Positions 17,401-24,872 of a stretch of DNA of 52,276 nt are shown piece after piece; the first letter of the stretch is position 1; every line of letters starts with the position of its first letter. Under the pieces are notes generated by a model. That model saw only the letters and a program-made list of their open reading frames with translations. It had not been told where the DNA came from and made no database searches. The stretch comes from Oscillospiraceae bacterium (GTDB lineage: Bacteria; Bacillota; Clostridia; Oscillospirales; Acutalibacteraceae), in NCBI GenBank assembly GCA_031268095.1, contig JAIRXU010000049.1, forward strand, positions 1 to 52,276. Reading direction: 5' to 3'. The position numbers and the translations under genes were made by a program.

Positions 17401-17671
17401 CGTTGCAGCCTAGGGTACGCAGGCTCCGCAGCGCCGCTTCGTCCCCGGCGCGGACCAGGAGGAGCCGCGCGGCGGCGGGTTTTTGCTGCGGAATCCAGGC
17501 GGGAGCCTGCGCTTTCGGGACGGTGACAGTGACGTCGGCCGCGCCGTTTTCTGGAACGGAGGCGGCTGGGGGAATCGCGCGGAAAACCATGACGCGGGAG
17601 GCCGAGAAGCACAACGCGGCCAGAACCACGGTGCAGACGGCGAGAACAAGAGAACGGGACCGGCGCTTCAT
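14495..17671 (-). CDS. Large membrane-anchored N-acetylmuramoyl-L-alanine amidase
   Basis: A 1058-residue protein. Residues about 5-30 form a signal anchor (LVLAVCTVVLAALCFSA). Residues about 60-350 look like an alpha/beta barrel (repeated strand-helix pattern, LLLVRAGDEAALRSLRTLGC), possibly related to GHL-type glycoside hydrolases. Ig-like beta regions follow to about 510. A Thr/Ser/Ala-rich low-complexity linker runs roughly 530-660. A further beta region (AMIN/SH3-like by character) precedes the C-terminal Amidase_3 domain (about 869-1058) with DPGHGG, GEHQLNL, FVSIHCDS and VEFGFGSNP, giving all zinc ligands and the catalytic Glu. It should cleave the MurNAc-L-Ala bond outside the membrane. 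Start ATG at 17671 follows AAAGGAG. Average amidases are 200-450 residues, so the N-terminal part is the unusual portion. Confidence 0.85.
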   Translation of the reverse strand: MKRRSRSLVLAVCTVVLAALCFSASRVMVFRAIPPAASVPENGAADVTVTVPKAQAPAWIPQQKPAAARLLLVRAGDEAALRSLRTLGCNAVLLDADLRTGSAAELDALRSALQSLQADGMYRTLLLRTDGPVPPGELLADFIRTASFDAVALQGDPAAEHGAAALRSAAGSVTRLLAERSLQVPLLLTAPADLSPEDPYAAALSDLTDGAPGAELLLLMDGQRLQPDAAAWSRIVGDTPKTLLYDLSTCLGTGSLSDVLRFLEAMASAGNAPRAFASPQALPADQTAAGLVRQFLLGDLDPADVTRPLTFRVPAALSGAPKSAQTIETRDPRVVFTGTASPLSPLLCNGKALERTESGDFSVEYTLQPGENIFRFSHENRDVTVRVIYQAQLIKSVSPASSVRAAGRSELTVEVVALRGASVQAELNGAVVRLQPGRSGETEEGLHSEESDFQTYTGVFRLPESRPQERNLGYLHVSTSAQGTSDQRTGGKIYLLPEEALSAPEPSAAANLAQTTGAAKPTVTKSTAKPTTAKSSSGSSSSGADSSAPVLDALSSLIHALPPAPSFVPPSLIFDFSQTSASIAKTESSGTAASSVAKTTASGPTGTSATKAAASSGTGAASTTKASAAGTTAQTTASTTAKSVQTGALLTPYANNGVSGKSKMCEVTTDYATCRPVGNRDFVPQASPLLKGTFDYIDGQSIVGSTTYYHLRGGKQIAADDVKVISSGYNLPLNSLQASGSVKSGALELRFGLSWKVPFNAALLGQSLISSNGYPYGVKSFSATGLEIVFSHTTAYGGKIDTAGSVISAAEWSRDTAAKTVTLRLTFREAGHFYGYQAYYDGNALVIRIKAKPAGQLQGAKIVLDPGHGGTEVGSLLAASHPTLTGEHQLNLLLAKKMKAKLEAKGATVYITRSSDVNTLIVNRVKLTREKNPDVFVSIHCDSFTDPAAMGTSAFYYRPSSYPLASAIHQRLAAAYKEQIYTNLNYTGTAETLRSKVDRGTKYYPFAVTRIEECPSTLVEFGFGSNPTECKVLQADRYQEILAQAAVDGIADYLKAQR

Positions 17672-17791
17672 AGGGATCACTCCTTTGTTTTCTGCTTGCC
17701 CCGCATGGCAGGGTCTGCGCTGCAAAGAAAGCATGACGTCCTGGCGGTTCGCTCCGCCAAAGCAATAAAGAATTCTACTTTACCATATAGC

Positions 17792-17820
17792 AGTATAGCA
17801 CGGCGAACCGCGAAGCGCAA
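17792..17820 (-). promoter_or_regulatory. Sigma-A promoter for the amidase gene
   Basis: On the minus strand TTGCGC, 17 bases, TATACT, about 115 bases before the start codon. The amidase is therefore probably transcribed separately from the GHL10 lipoprotein gene. The neighbouring 17821-17885 has an imperfect CGGAGAA...TTCTCCG repeat and T and A tracts; I assign no clear role. Confidence 0.7.
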
Positions 17821-17885
17821 GCGGAGAACCGCCGCGGCAAGCGGAGATTCTCCGTGATTTTTTTAGAATCCCAAAAAATCCAAAT

Positions 17886-19148
17886 TTATTGCCGCGGTTC
17901 TAACAGTTCCTGCAAGTACTGCGCCTCCCGCGCGGCGACGTCAGGGCGGTTCTCCGCGAACAGGCCCTGGTAAGAAAAAATCACGAACCCGTCGCAGCCG
18001 GGCTGGTCCCGCAGGAACCGGACCTGGCGGGCCAGGATATCCCCGCTTTGCTGCCACTCCGCCGAGCCCGTTCCGGCGTTCGCGTCCTTTGTCCCGATCT
18101 TATAGGCCGCAAGACCTACCGCCATCCGTGTCGGGCCGTCCGCCGTCAGGTCTGCCCAGCTCTTCGCCATGTCCTCGAAGGGATGCTTCTCGTGCGTGAA
18201 GCCAAAATAGATCTGGGGAATGAGCCAGTCGGCGAACCCAGGCTGCGCGGCCCAGCGCTCGACGTCGGCGTACAGTTCTTCCCGATTGAGGCTGATCCGG
18301 GACGACGGGCTGATGGACACCACCACCGCCGGGCGCAGCTGCTTGACCTCTGCGTAGAGGCCCGCGACGAAGGCGCTGACGTTTTCCCGCCGCCAGTCGC
18401 CCAGGCCAAGCGCTCCCCCCTGGGTCCGGTAGGCTTCGTACTGCGGCCGGTCAAAGTCCGGATCGGTGGTGGGATAGAAATAGTCGTCGATGTGGACGCC
18501 GTCCACGTCATAGCGTTCCAGGATCTCGCGCACGCCTTGCAGCAGCAGTTTTTGGACCTCCGGCAGCGCCGGGTTCCAGTAGTATCTCCCGTCCACCAGC
18601 TTGACCCAGCCGTCGTTCGCGTCAATGTGGGCCCGGGCGGGGTGGCTGGCGGAGAGTTTCGCCTTGTCGTCGCTTTGGGACGCCCGGAAGGGATTGATCC
18701 AGGCGTGAAATTGCAGATGGTGCGCGCGGGCCAGTTCCAGCAGGACCGCCAGGGGATCGAAGCCCGGCTCCTTTCCCTGGGTGCCGGTGAGGATGGACGA
18801 CCAGGGGAAAAGGTCGGAAGGGTAAATTGAGTCGGCGAAAGGGCGTACGTGCACAAACACGGCGTTGAGCCCGAAGGATTCCAGCAGCGCGAACTGCCGG
18901 TCGTATTCCGCCCGGAAGGCCGCTTCGCTCTTGTCTTTCGGCAGCGTCAGTTCGAAGTAGCTCACCCAGATCCCGCGCAGTTCCCCGCCGGGGACGGCCG
19001 GCGAGGACTTGGCCGCGGAAGAGCTGCTCGGTTCTTCCGGCAGAGAGGGCCGGTGGGGCACGGCGGTCGGGCAGCCGGGGAGCAGCGTCAGGGCCAGGAG
19101 AAGCACAAGCAGGGAGAGCGGCCGGGGGAGCGCGCGGCGACGGATCAT
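17886..19148 (-). CDS. GHL10-type (DUF187) glycosyl hydrolase-like lipoprotein
   Basis: A 420-residue lipoprotein. The N-terminal hydrophobic segment ends in LLPGC, a lipobox, so the mature protein is lipid-anchored by Lgt (encoded at 39.7 kb). A short Ser/Ala/Pro linker leads into a TIM barrel beginning ELRGIWVSYFELTLP. Other hallmarks are GLNAVFVHVRPFADS, FHAWINPFR, YDVDGVHIDDYFYP, SISPSSR and WLIPQIYFGF. GHL10 proteins are thought to act on peptidoglycan glycan strands; the exact activity is unknown. ATG at 19148 with AAAGGA ten bases before. Together with the amidase it forms a cell-envelope pair. Confidence 0.85.
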   Translation of the reverse strand: MIRRRALPRPLSLLVLLLALTLLPGCPTAVPHRPSLPEEPSSSSAAKSSPAVPGGELRGIWVSYFELTLPKDKSEAAFRAEYDRQFALLESFGLNAVFVHVRPFADSIYPSDLFPWSSILTGTQGKEPGFDPLAVLLELARAHHLQFHAWINPFRASQSDDKAKLSASHPARAHIDANDGWVKLVDGRYYWNPALPEVQKLLLQGVREILERYDVDGVHIDDYFYPTTDPDFDRPQYEAYRTQGGALGLGDWRRENVSAFVAGLYAEVKQLRPAVVVSISPSSRISLNREELYADVERWAAQPGFADWLIPQIYFGFTHEKHPFEDMAKSWADLTADGPTRMAVGLAAYKIGTKDANAGTGSAEWQQSGDILARQVRFLRDQPGCDGFVIFSYQGLFAENRPDVAAREAQYLQELLEPRQ

Positions 19149-19234
19149 GGCGTTCTTTCCTTTCGCGGAGCGGTTTTGAGCGGGTGCGCGGGACAATCCT
19201 GCTGTCAGTGTATGACCGGTCCGGAGAGAATATG

Positions 19235-19264
19235 AAAAAATCCCCCCGAAGGGGGGGGGGGGGG
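19235..19264 (-). terminator. UUCG-type terminator with a 14-base homopolymer
   Basis: On the minus strand a run of 14 C is followed by TTC, six G, then ATTTTTT. The pairing CCCCCC-TTC-GGGGGG ends the VTC/DUF4956 unit. The C run is much longer than the stem needs (plus-strand G at 19251-19264), so slippage or an assembly length error is possible. Confidence 0.8.
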
Positions 19265-19295
19265 AGACGGGTTCCCGAATAACCAATAACGCGCA

Positions 19296-20003
19296 TTATA
19301 ACCCGAATTCGCTCTCGTAACTGACCAGGCTGATGTTGCTGACGCCCTCAAGGGACTGGGCTTTGGCGACGGCTTGCTCGACCTTGTCCGTCAGCGCCAG
19401 TTCCAGCGCCAATTCCGCGTCCGTGCCGGTGACAGTTTTGGAGCGCATGCGGTATTTCGGCAGCCGCTGGAGCAGCCAGGTGATATTCTTTTCGTAGTCC
19501 GTGTCGTAGCGGATGATCAGCAGGTAGGGGTCCGCGCGGCGCTTGACGATGTAGCTGACGAGAATATAGAGCGCGCCGATGCAGGCGCTGGCGACGGCGG
19601 CGACGACATAGAGCCCCGCGCCGGTGATGATTCCGTTGGCAATGGCCCAGAACATGAAGATGGTGTCCGCCGGATCCTTGACCGCGGTGCGGAAGCGGAC
19701 GATGGACAGTGCGCCCACCATGCCCAGAGACAGCGCCAAGTTGGATGAAATGGTGAGAATCACCAGGGACGTGATCATACTCAGCAGCGAGAGCGAGAAC
19801 GCGAAGCTCTTCGAGAACAGCACACCCCGGAAGGTGACACGGTAGATGAAGAGAATCAGCAGACTGATGACGAAGGAAGAAGCCAGGGAGAGCAGCACGT
19901 CTAAGACAGAAAGGTCCGACGGGAACTGCTCAAGAACTTTGTTTTTGAAAAAGTCGGAGGCGGCCAAGGCAAAGGGGTGAGACAGCAGCGGGAGATTCGG
20001 CAT
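19296..20003 (-). CDS. DUF4956 membrane protein
   Basis: A 235-residue protein with three to four membrane segments (about residues 34-55, 65-95, 115-150) and the family hallmark GMVGALSIVRFRTAVKDP followed by MFWAIANGI. The cytoplasmic C-terminal domain ends SLVSYESEFGL. DUF4956 proteins usually sit beside VTC-domain proteins, as here, and a part in polyphosphate or exopolysaccharide handling is suspected, not shown. The start ATG at 20003 has AAAAGGAGC before it. The gap to the VTC gene is 58 bases. Confidence 0.85.
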   Translation of the reverse strand: MPNLPLLSHPFALAASDFFKNKVLEQFPSDLSVLDVLLSLASSFVISLLILFIYRVTFRGVLFSKSFAFSLSLLSMITSLVILTISSNLALSLGMVGALSIVRFRTAVKDPADTIFMFWAIANGIITGAGLYVVAAVASACIGALYILVSYIVKRRADPYLLIIRYDTDYEKNITWLLQRLPKYRMRSKTVTGTDAELALELALTDKVEQAVAKAQSLEGVSNISLVSYESEFGL

Positions 20004-20061
20004 AAACGGAAGCTCCTTTTCTTTATCAATTTCATCATCGGTTTCAGTGTGCCGACGGCGG

Positions 20062-20736
20062 TTACTGCACCGCGCGGCACAGCTGGTATTTGGAGATGGC
20101 GCAGGCCTGCGCCGGAGCGGAACGGAGGATGCGGCGGAAAGTGTCGGGCAGCGCCCGGTCGAACTTGACCTCCAGGATGTCCCGGTCCGGGGGGAGGACG
20201 GGGACCGTCGGCAGATCCAGGTCCAGGAAGCCGGTGCCGTAGCGGCCGCTGCGCAGGTACCGATCGAAGGTAATGCGTACATCCTCAAAGACGAAAGGCA
20301 CCCGCTCGTAATCCACCACAACGGCGGGCCGCAGCAGCCGCAGCCGGGCTTGCGCATAGAACCGGCGCAGCAGAGGATGTTCCGCGTCCCGCAGGCAGTC
20401 GATTTGTCCCCGGGCGAGGAACCAGCCCTGCTCATAGCTCAGCGGCGCGGTCAGTTTGCGGGTCATGGCGCCCAGTTTTTGTTTGGATTCCAGCCGCAGA
20501 GCGAGCGGATCATGGTTATAATAGCGTACGCGGAATTTTTCCCGCCGTTCAACGCCCTCTATTTTATCCAGCAGCGCGCTCTGACAGTAATCGTCGAAAT
20601 AGAGACTGCGGATAGCGTACGCCCCGCCGGTTTGGACATGCCGGTCCTTTGCGGCGGCCAGCTCCAGCCGGGAGCGCAGCAGGAGATACCCTGCCTGGCT
20701 GAGGAAATATTTCTGTTCGTAGCGCAGTTCACCCAA
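20062..20736 (-). CDS. VTC-domain (polyphosphate polymerase-like) protein
   Basis: A 224-residue protein with the tunnel-fold VTC domain: LRYEQKYFLSQ at the start, IRSLYFDDY, KFRVRYYNHDPLALRLESKQK, and ILEVKFDRALP near the end. These basic and acidic strands line the tunnel that binds phosphate and metal in yeast Vtc4. No SPX or membrane domain is present. Whether it makes polyphosphate is not known. The start is TTG at 20734-20736, seven bases after GGAGGAGGG; longer in-frame extensions would run over its own promoter. It leads the pair with the DUF4956 protein. Confidence 0.8.
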   Translation of the reverse strand: MGELRYEQKYFLSQAGYLLLRSRLELAAAKDRHVQTGGAYAIRSLYFDDYCQSALLDKIEGVERREKFRVRYYNHDPLALRLESKQKLGAMTRKLTAPLSYEQGWFLARGQIDCLRDAEHPLLRRFYAQARLRLLRPAVVVDYERVPFVFEDVRITFDRYLRSGRYGTGFLDLDLPTVPVLPPDRDILEVKFDRALPDTFRRILRSAPAQACAISKYQLCRAVQ

Positions 20737-20773
20737 AGGCAATCCCTCCTCCGTTTTTTTGCCGTTGTGTGCT

Positions 20774-20802
20774 AGTTTACCCCAATCGTATGAAATCCGC
20801 AA
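20774..20802 (-). promoter_or_regulatory. Sigma-A promoter for the VTC/DUF4956 unit
   Basis: On the minus strand TTGCGG, 17 bases, TAAACT. It supports the downstream TTG start for the VTC gene. Confidence 0.6.
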
Positions 20803-20880
20803 AGATAAGACAAGAAATTATAGCAGAACTTTGGACAAAAAACAAGACGCCGCGTCAAAATTCCAAGAAAAAAATTCGGC

Positions 20881-20909
20881 TTGCGCCGGCGCGGGGAATG
20901 TGGTACCAT
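20881..20909 (+). promoter_or_regulatory. Sigma-A promoter for nnrD
   Basis: TTGCGC, 17 bases, TACCAT, 34 bases before the preferred start codon. It is divergent from the VTC promoter. Confidence 0.6.
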
Positions 20910-20942
20910 TAGAGAAAACAAAATCCGGAAAGGATGAACGTA

Positions 20943-21842
20943 ATGTCATGGAGTATCCGACCGCTGACGAGCACCGAAGTTCGGCGGCTTTTGCCTGCGC
21001 GAGATCCGGCGGGCCACAAAGGAACCTTCGGCCATGTGCTGAGCGTCTGCGGCAGCGTCCGCTACCAGGGCGCGGCGGTGCTGGCCGCGCTGGGGGCGGT
21101 GCATATGGGCGCCGGGCTGGTGACGGCGGCGTTTCCCGCGGCGGTTTACCCGGCGGTCGCGGCGAAGCTGACCGTCACGCCGCTGCTGCCCCTGGCGGGG
21201 AACGGGGAGGGAACCCTCTGCCCGGCGGCGCTGCCGGCCCTGCGGGAAGCCCTGCCCGGCAAGACGGCGCTGCTGTTGGGCTGCGGTCTCGGGCGCAGCG
21301 GCGATACCCGGGAGGTCACGGCGGCGCTGCTGGAGGAGTGCCCCTGCCCCATGGTGCTCGACGCCGACGCCCTGCCAGACATAAACGACGGGCCGGCGCA
21401 TATAGATAGCCTGCGGCGGGCGGCGGCGCGGATCCCGCTGGTTCTGACGCCCCACCCGGGGGAATTCGCGCGGATGACGGGCCTGGCCCCGGCGGAGATC
21501 GCGGCGGACCGGGCGGGCTTGGCCCGGCGCTTTGCCCGGGAAAATGGCGTCGTCCTGGTGCTCAAGGGCGCGGGGACGATCATCGCCGCGCCGGACCGGG
21601 ACGCGGTTTTCCGCAACGAAACCGGCAACGACGGCTTGGCGAAGGGCGGCAGCGGCGACCTGCTGGCGGGGATGCTGGCGGCGCTGCTGGCCCAGGGCAT
21701 GCATCCTTTCGCGGCGGCGGTGTGCGCCGTCCATCTCCACGGCTTGGCGGCGGACCGGGCGGCGGCGAGGTTCTCCCGGCGGGGGATGACGGCGCTGGAC
21801 TGCATGGATGAACTCAAGCGGCTATTATCCGAATTTGAATAA
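20943..21842 (+). CDS. nnrD: ADP/ATP-dependent NAD(P)H-hydrate dehydratase
   Basis: A 299-residue ribokinase-fold enzyme that repairs S-NAD(P)HX. Conserved segments: HKGTFGHVLSVCGS, YQGAAVLAALGAVHMGAGLV, VLDADAL, LTPHPGEFARM, VLVLKGAGTII, and NDGLAKGGSGDLLAGMLAAL, where the usual GTGD is GSGD with the catalytic Asp kept. The N-terminal epimerase domain (NnrE) found in fused proteins is absent, so an epimerase would have to be encoded elsewhere. The start at 20943 has AAAGGA at suitable spacing; an ATG nine bases upstream overlaps that site. Confidence 0.93.
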   Translation: MSWSIRPLTSTEVRRLLPARDPAGHKGTFGHVLSVCGSVRYQGAAVLAALGAVHMGAGLVTAAFPAAVYPAVAAKLTVTPLLPLAGNGEGTLCPAALPALREALPGKTALLLGCGLGRSGDTREVTAALLEECPCPMVLDADALPDINDGPAHIDSLRRAAARIPLVLTPHPGEFARMTGLAPAEIAADRAGLARRFARENGVVLVLKGAGTIIAAPDRDAVFRNETGNDGLAKGGSGDLLAGMLAALLAQGMHPFAAAVCAVHLHGLAADRAAARFSRRGMTALDCMDELKRLLSEFE

Positions 21843-21856
21843 AGGCGGCGATGGCG

Positions 21857-22369
21857 ATGAAGACAGTCCGGCGGTTGACGGGTATCATGATGGCGGCGGC
21901 GACGGTTCTGGGCCTGGCGGCCTGCGGGAAGAAACCGGTTCCCGTTCCGTCTCCGCCGGAGACCTTCTCGGCCAGCGCCGTGGTCCTCCAGGGCGAGGAG
22001 CGCCGGGAGGCCGCGATTGAGCAAGCCGGGCCCGGCCAACTGACGCTGGCCTTTTCGGCTCCGGCAGAGCTGGCGGGGCTGGTCTGGAGCATCGACGGCA
22101 CGAAAACAACGCTGCGCTACGGCGACCTGACCCATGGGCTTTCGACCGCCGGACTTCCGGCGGCGGGGGCCGCGCCGCTGCTGCTGGAGGCTTTGCGGCA
22201 GCTCAGGGAGAGCCCGGCGCTGGCCAGCCCGAAGCGGGACGGCAGCTGGGAGAGCGGCGGCCGCGCGGGGGGCTACGCCTATACGGCGCGGCAAGAACCG
22301 GACGGACGGCTGCGCTGTCTGGCGGTTCCCGCGCTGGATTTGACGATAGAGATGACATACGGGGAATAA
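21857..22369 (+). CDS. Small lipoprotein of unknown function
   Basis: About 170 residues. The N-terminus is basic then hydrophobic and ends LGLAAC, a lipobox. The mature part begins GKKPVPVPSPPETF and continues with alternating hydrophobic strands (VVLQGEERREAAIEQ, LTLAFSAPAELAGLVWSIDG, KTTLRYGDLTHGL), reminiscent of a LolA-like half-barrel; this is only a suggestion. Two ATGs (21851, 21857) are possible; the second fits the AAAGGCGG site better. It starts 15 bases after nnrD, so the two are probably co-transcribed. Confidence 0.65.
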   Translation: MKTVRRLTGIMMAAATVLGLAACGKKPVPVPSPPETFSASAVVLQGEERREAAIEQAGPGQLTLAFSAPAELAGLVWSIDGTKTTLRYGDLTHGLSTAGLPAAGAAPLLLEALRQLRESPALASPKRDGSWESGGRAGGYAYTARQEPDGRLRCLAVPALDLTIEMTYGE

Positions 22370-22381
22370 GAACCTGTATTC
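22369..22381. repeat. Isolated copy of the IS end sequence
   Basis: AGAACCTGTATTC, the exact reverse complement of 103-115 next to the transposase tail. Here it overlaps the lipoprotein stop codon and lies in the 18-base gap before the convergent HAD gene. No transposase is beside it. A 13-base match by chance is unlikely in 52 kb. Confidence 0.4.
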
Positions 22382-22387
22382 CGAACA

Positions 22388-23047
22388 TCAAAAAAATGCT
22401 TCGAACCCCTCGATGCTCCAGTGGGCCAGCGTCTGCATGGCGGACCAATCCTGGCAGGAGAGGGGTTCCCGCACTGCGCAGGCCGTCATCCCGGCGGCGA
22501 GGATGCCCTCCAGGGATTTTGCGACGTCGTCGAAAGCGACGCAGTCTTCCGGCGGGAGATTCAGCCGCGCGGCGGTGAGCAGATAAATATCCGGGCAGTT
22601 CTTGCCGCGGGCAACTTCGTCCGCGGAGGTCAGGGCGTCAAACAGAGGCAGGATCCCGCAGTGGGCGAGAACAGGCTCCATCACCGGACGGGACAGGCTC
22701 GTTGCCACTCCCAGGCGCAGTCCGGCAGCCTTCAGGCGGCGCAGGAAAGCCGCCGCGCCGGGTTTCAGGCGCACGTTCTCCCGGTAGTGGCGGGAGCTCA
22801 GCTCGTTCCACTCCGCCATGATGGCCTCCGGCTCCTCCGCCAGGCCGAAGCGGGCGATGGTGTATTCCGCCACTTCCCGGAAGGAGAGCGCGGCGATGGC
22901 CGCGGCGTAGTCGGCCGGGAGGGACAGGCCCCGCGCGGACAGAAAGTCCGCGTCCACCTGATGCCAGACCCACATGGAGTCCAGCAGCGTGCCGTCGAGG
23001 TCAAAGATGGCGCCGCGGAAGCGGCGGGTGATATCGGTGATGGTCAT
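22388..23047 (-). CDS. HAD-family phosphatase (beta-phosphoglucomutase-like)
   Basis: A 219-residue HAD subfamily IA hydrolase. Motif I is FDLDGTLLDS with the nucleophile and acid Asp; the four-helix cap follows; motif II is GVATSLSR; motif III Lys is in EVARGKNCPDIYL; motif IV is VAFDD. These enzymes act on sugar phosphates or similar; the substrate cannot be told. ATG at 23047 follows AGGAGGGC. It is convergent with the lipoprotein gene and divergent from the sigma factor. Confidence 0.88.
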   Translation of the reverse strand: MTITDITRRFRGAIFDLDGTLLDSMWVWHQVDADFLSARGLSLPADYAAAIAALSFREVAEYTIARFGLAEEPEAIMAEWNELSSRHYRENVRLKPGAAAFLRRLKAAGLRLGVATSLSRPVMEPVLAHCGILPLFDALTSADEVARGKNCPDIYLLTAARLNLPPEDCVAFDDVAKSLEGILAAGMTACAVREPLSCQDWSAMQTLAHWSIEGFEAFF

Positions 23048-23157
23048 GGAAGCCCTCCTGGCTGCGGTCGAATTTGAAAACAGTTGCTCCGGTTCCCGGT
23101 TTCTCCCCAACATTTCTTCCCCGTCCGACACAATCATTTCTGAAAGGAGGAACCGCT

Positions 23158-24801
23158 GTGGAACTGACTTCGGAACTGGCGCGAGCCTACTCCCGGCAAA
23201 TTTACGGCTACGCCTACAGCAAAACCCGCAATGTTCGGGAGGCGGAGGACCTCTCGCAGGAGATTCTGCTCACCCTCTGCCAATGCTTGCGGCGGGAACA
23301 GACGGCGGAGCGAATGGAAGCCTACGTCGGGCGGGTCTGCCGCTTCTGCTGGATGAATGCCCTGCGGCGCAGGCAGAGGGACGCGGACCATACGCTGCAC
23401 AGCGAGGAAATTTTGGGCAGCCTGGAAGCGCCGGACTGCCCGGAAGAGGAGCTAGCGCGGGACGAAACGTACCGGCGGCTGCGCCGGGAAATCGCCTACC
23501 TCGGCAAAACCAGGCGCGAAGCGCTGACGGCATTTTATTACGACCGCCTGCCCGGCGGGGAAATCGCGCGGCGGCTGGGCGTTCCCCATGCCACTGTTCG
23601 CTGGCACCTCCGGCAGGCTAAACAGGAACTGAAGGAGCGACTGATGATGGAAGAAAACAGGAAACCTTATATTCCCGTGCGGCTGCGTATCGGCCATTCG
23701 GGGTACTACAACAACGGGACGTACCAGACCTTACAGTCCGACCTGCTGATGCAGAATATCCTCTGGCTCACCCGGACCGAGGCGAAGACGATCGAAGACC
23801 TGGCACGGGAGCTGAGCGTCGCGGCGGTGTACCTCGAAGACAAGGTCGCCGCGCTGCTGAAAATGGAATACCTGAGCCGAACGGGCGGCGGAAAACTGCG
23901 GTGCAATTCTTTTGTTCAGGACGTACCGTATCAGCTGGCCTGCCAGCGGTTCCGGCTGGAGCACACGCCGCCGATCGCGGACAAGCTCCATGAGACGGTC
24001 CGCGCCGCGCTGCCGCAGCTGCGGGCGATTGGCTTCCTGGGATCGGACCTGGATCCGGCGGAATTGGCCTGGCACTTCCTGCTGCTGATGATGGACGTCT
24101 TCGGAGAAGTGGACGAGGAGATGATCCGGCACCGGCACTGGGAGCACGGCAGCCCCCTGCGGCCCGACGGCAGCCGCCACTGGCTGGGCTTGGGATCCCG
24201 GGCGGAGGATGTGATTGCCGCAATCCCGCCGGAAGAAACCGCGCTGCGGGATTTCTGCGAAACCGGCGGCGCGGCCGGGATCAGTACCAATGAAACTGAC
24301 GCCGACGCCGGCATCCGGGTGCACAGCCTGACGGCGAACCTGAATCTCTTCGGCGGCGGGCGGGCGATCACCGGGCGGCAACTGCAAACCTTCCGCCGGG
24401 CCAGCGAACTGATCCGCGCGGGAGAGTCGCCCAATGATTTCGAGAAGCTGGCCATCGCTGAAGCTGCCAAAGAAGGGTGGATTGAGGTCGAAGGCGGACG
24501 CCCGCGCTTCCTGATCCCCTACCTGACGGCGGCGGAACTGGCGGCATGCAAAGAAATCCTGGCCCGGCAAGCGGCGGAGCGCCTGCGCACGGAAGACCTG
24601 CTGCCGGTCTTCCTGCGCTACGCCGACGAGACAGAACGCCTGGTCCCGCCGCACATCAGCGAAAATGAGCGCCGCCACCTGCGCACCAGCTACGATCCTC
24701 AGCTGATGGTCTTCTGGCTCCTGCGCCGCGCCGGGCAGCTGACGACGCCGACGCCGGAGCGGAAAAAACGGCTATGTATTTTGGTTTGGGAAGTGGCGTA
24801 A
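23158..24801 (+). CDS. ECF-like sigma factor with a long C-terminal extension
   Basis: A 547-residue protein. Residues 1-75 match sigma-70 region 2 (AYSRQIYGYAYSKTRNVREAEDLSQEI), and about 120-165 match region 4 (ALTAFYYDRLPGGEIARRLG then ATVRWHLRQAKQELKERL). Classical ECF factors end there at about 170-200 residues. Here 380 more follow: a winged-helix-like segment (KTIEDLARELSVAAVYLEDK, LLKMEYLSRTGGGKLRC, about 225-280) and an unknown, mainly helical domain (about 285-547), perhaps sensory. GTG start at 23158 follows AAAGGAGG. No anti-sigma gene is adjacent, so the extension may replace it. A strong terminator follows. Confidence 0.75.
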   Translation: MELTSELARAYSRQIYGYAYSKTRNVREAEDLSQEILLTLCQCLRREQTAERMEAYVGRVCRFCWMNALRRRQRDADHTLHSEEILGSLEAPDCPEEELARDETYRRLRREIAYLGKTRREALTAFYYDRLPGGEIARRLGVPHATVRWHLRQAKQELKERLMMEENRKPYIPVRLRIGHSGYYNNGTYQTLQSDLLMQNILWLTRTEAKTIEDLARELSVAAVYLEDKVAALLKMEYLSRTGGGKLRCNSFVQDVPYQLACQRFRLEHTPPIADKLHETVRAALPQLRAIGFLGSDLDPAELAWHFLLLMMDVFGEVDEEMIRHRHWEHGSPLRPDGSRHWLGLGSRAEDVIAAIPPEETALRDFCETGGAAGISTNETDADAGIRVHSLTANLNLFGGGRAITGRQLQTFRRASELIRAGESPNDFEKLAIAEAAKEGWIEVEGGRPRFLIPYLTAAELAACKEILARQAAERLRTEDLLPVFLRYADETERLVPPHISENERRHLRTSYDPQLMVFWLLRRAGQLTTPTPERKKRLCILVWEVA

Positions 24802-24826
24802 ACGGACGGTCCCCAGAAAATCCAGG

Positions 24827-24860
24827 CCCCCTTCCCGGACAGGGAGGGGGGATTTTTTTT
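24827..24860 (+). terminator. Terminator after the sigma factor gene
   Basis: CCCCCTTCCC, loop GGACA, GGGAGGGGG (with one wobble) and eight T. It lies between the convergent sigma and ackA genes. Confidence 0.85.
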
Positions 24861-24872
24861 GGGCCCTGCGCC

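Noticed and set aside
20004-20435. N-terminal extension of the DUF4956 frame
   Set aside because: It lies in the VTC gene in another frame and reads as low-quality Arg/Ser/Pro sequence; ATG at 20003 fits with AAGGAGC.
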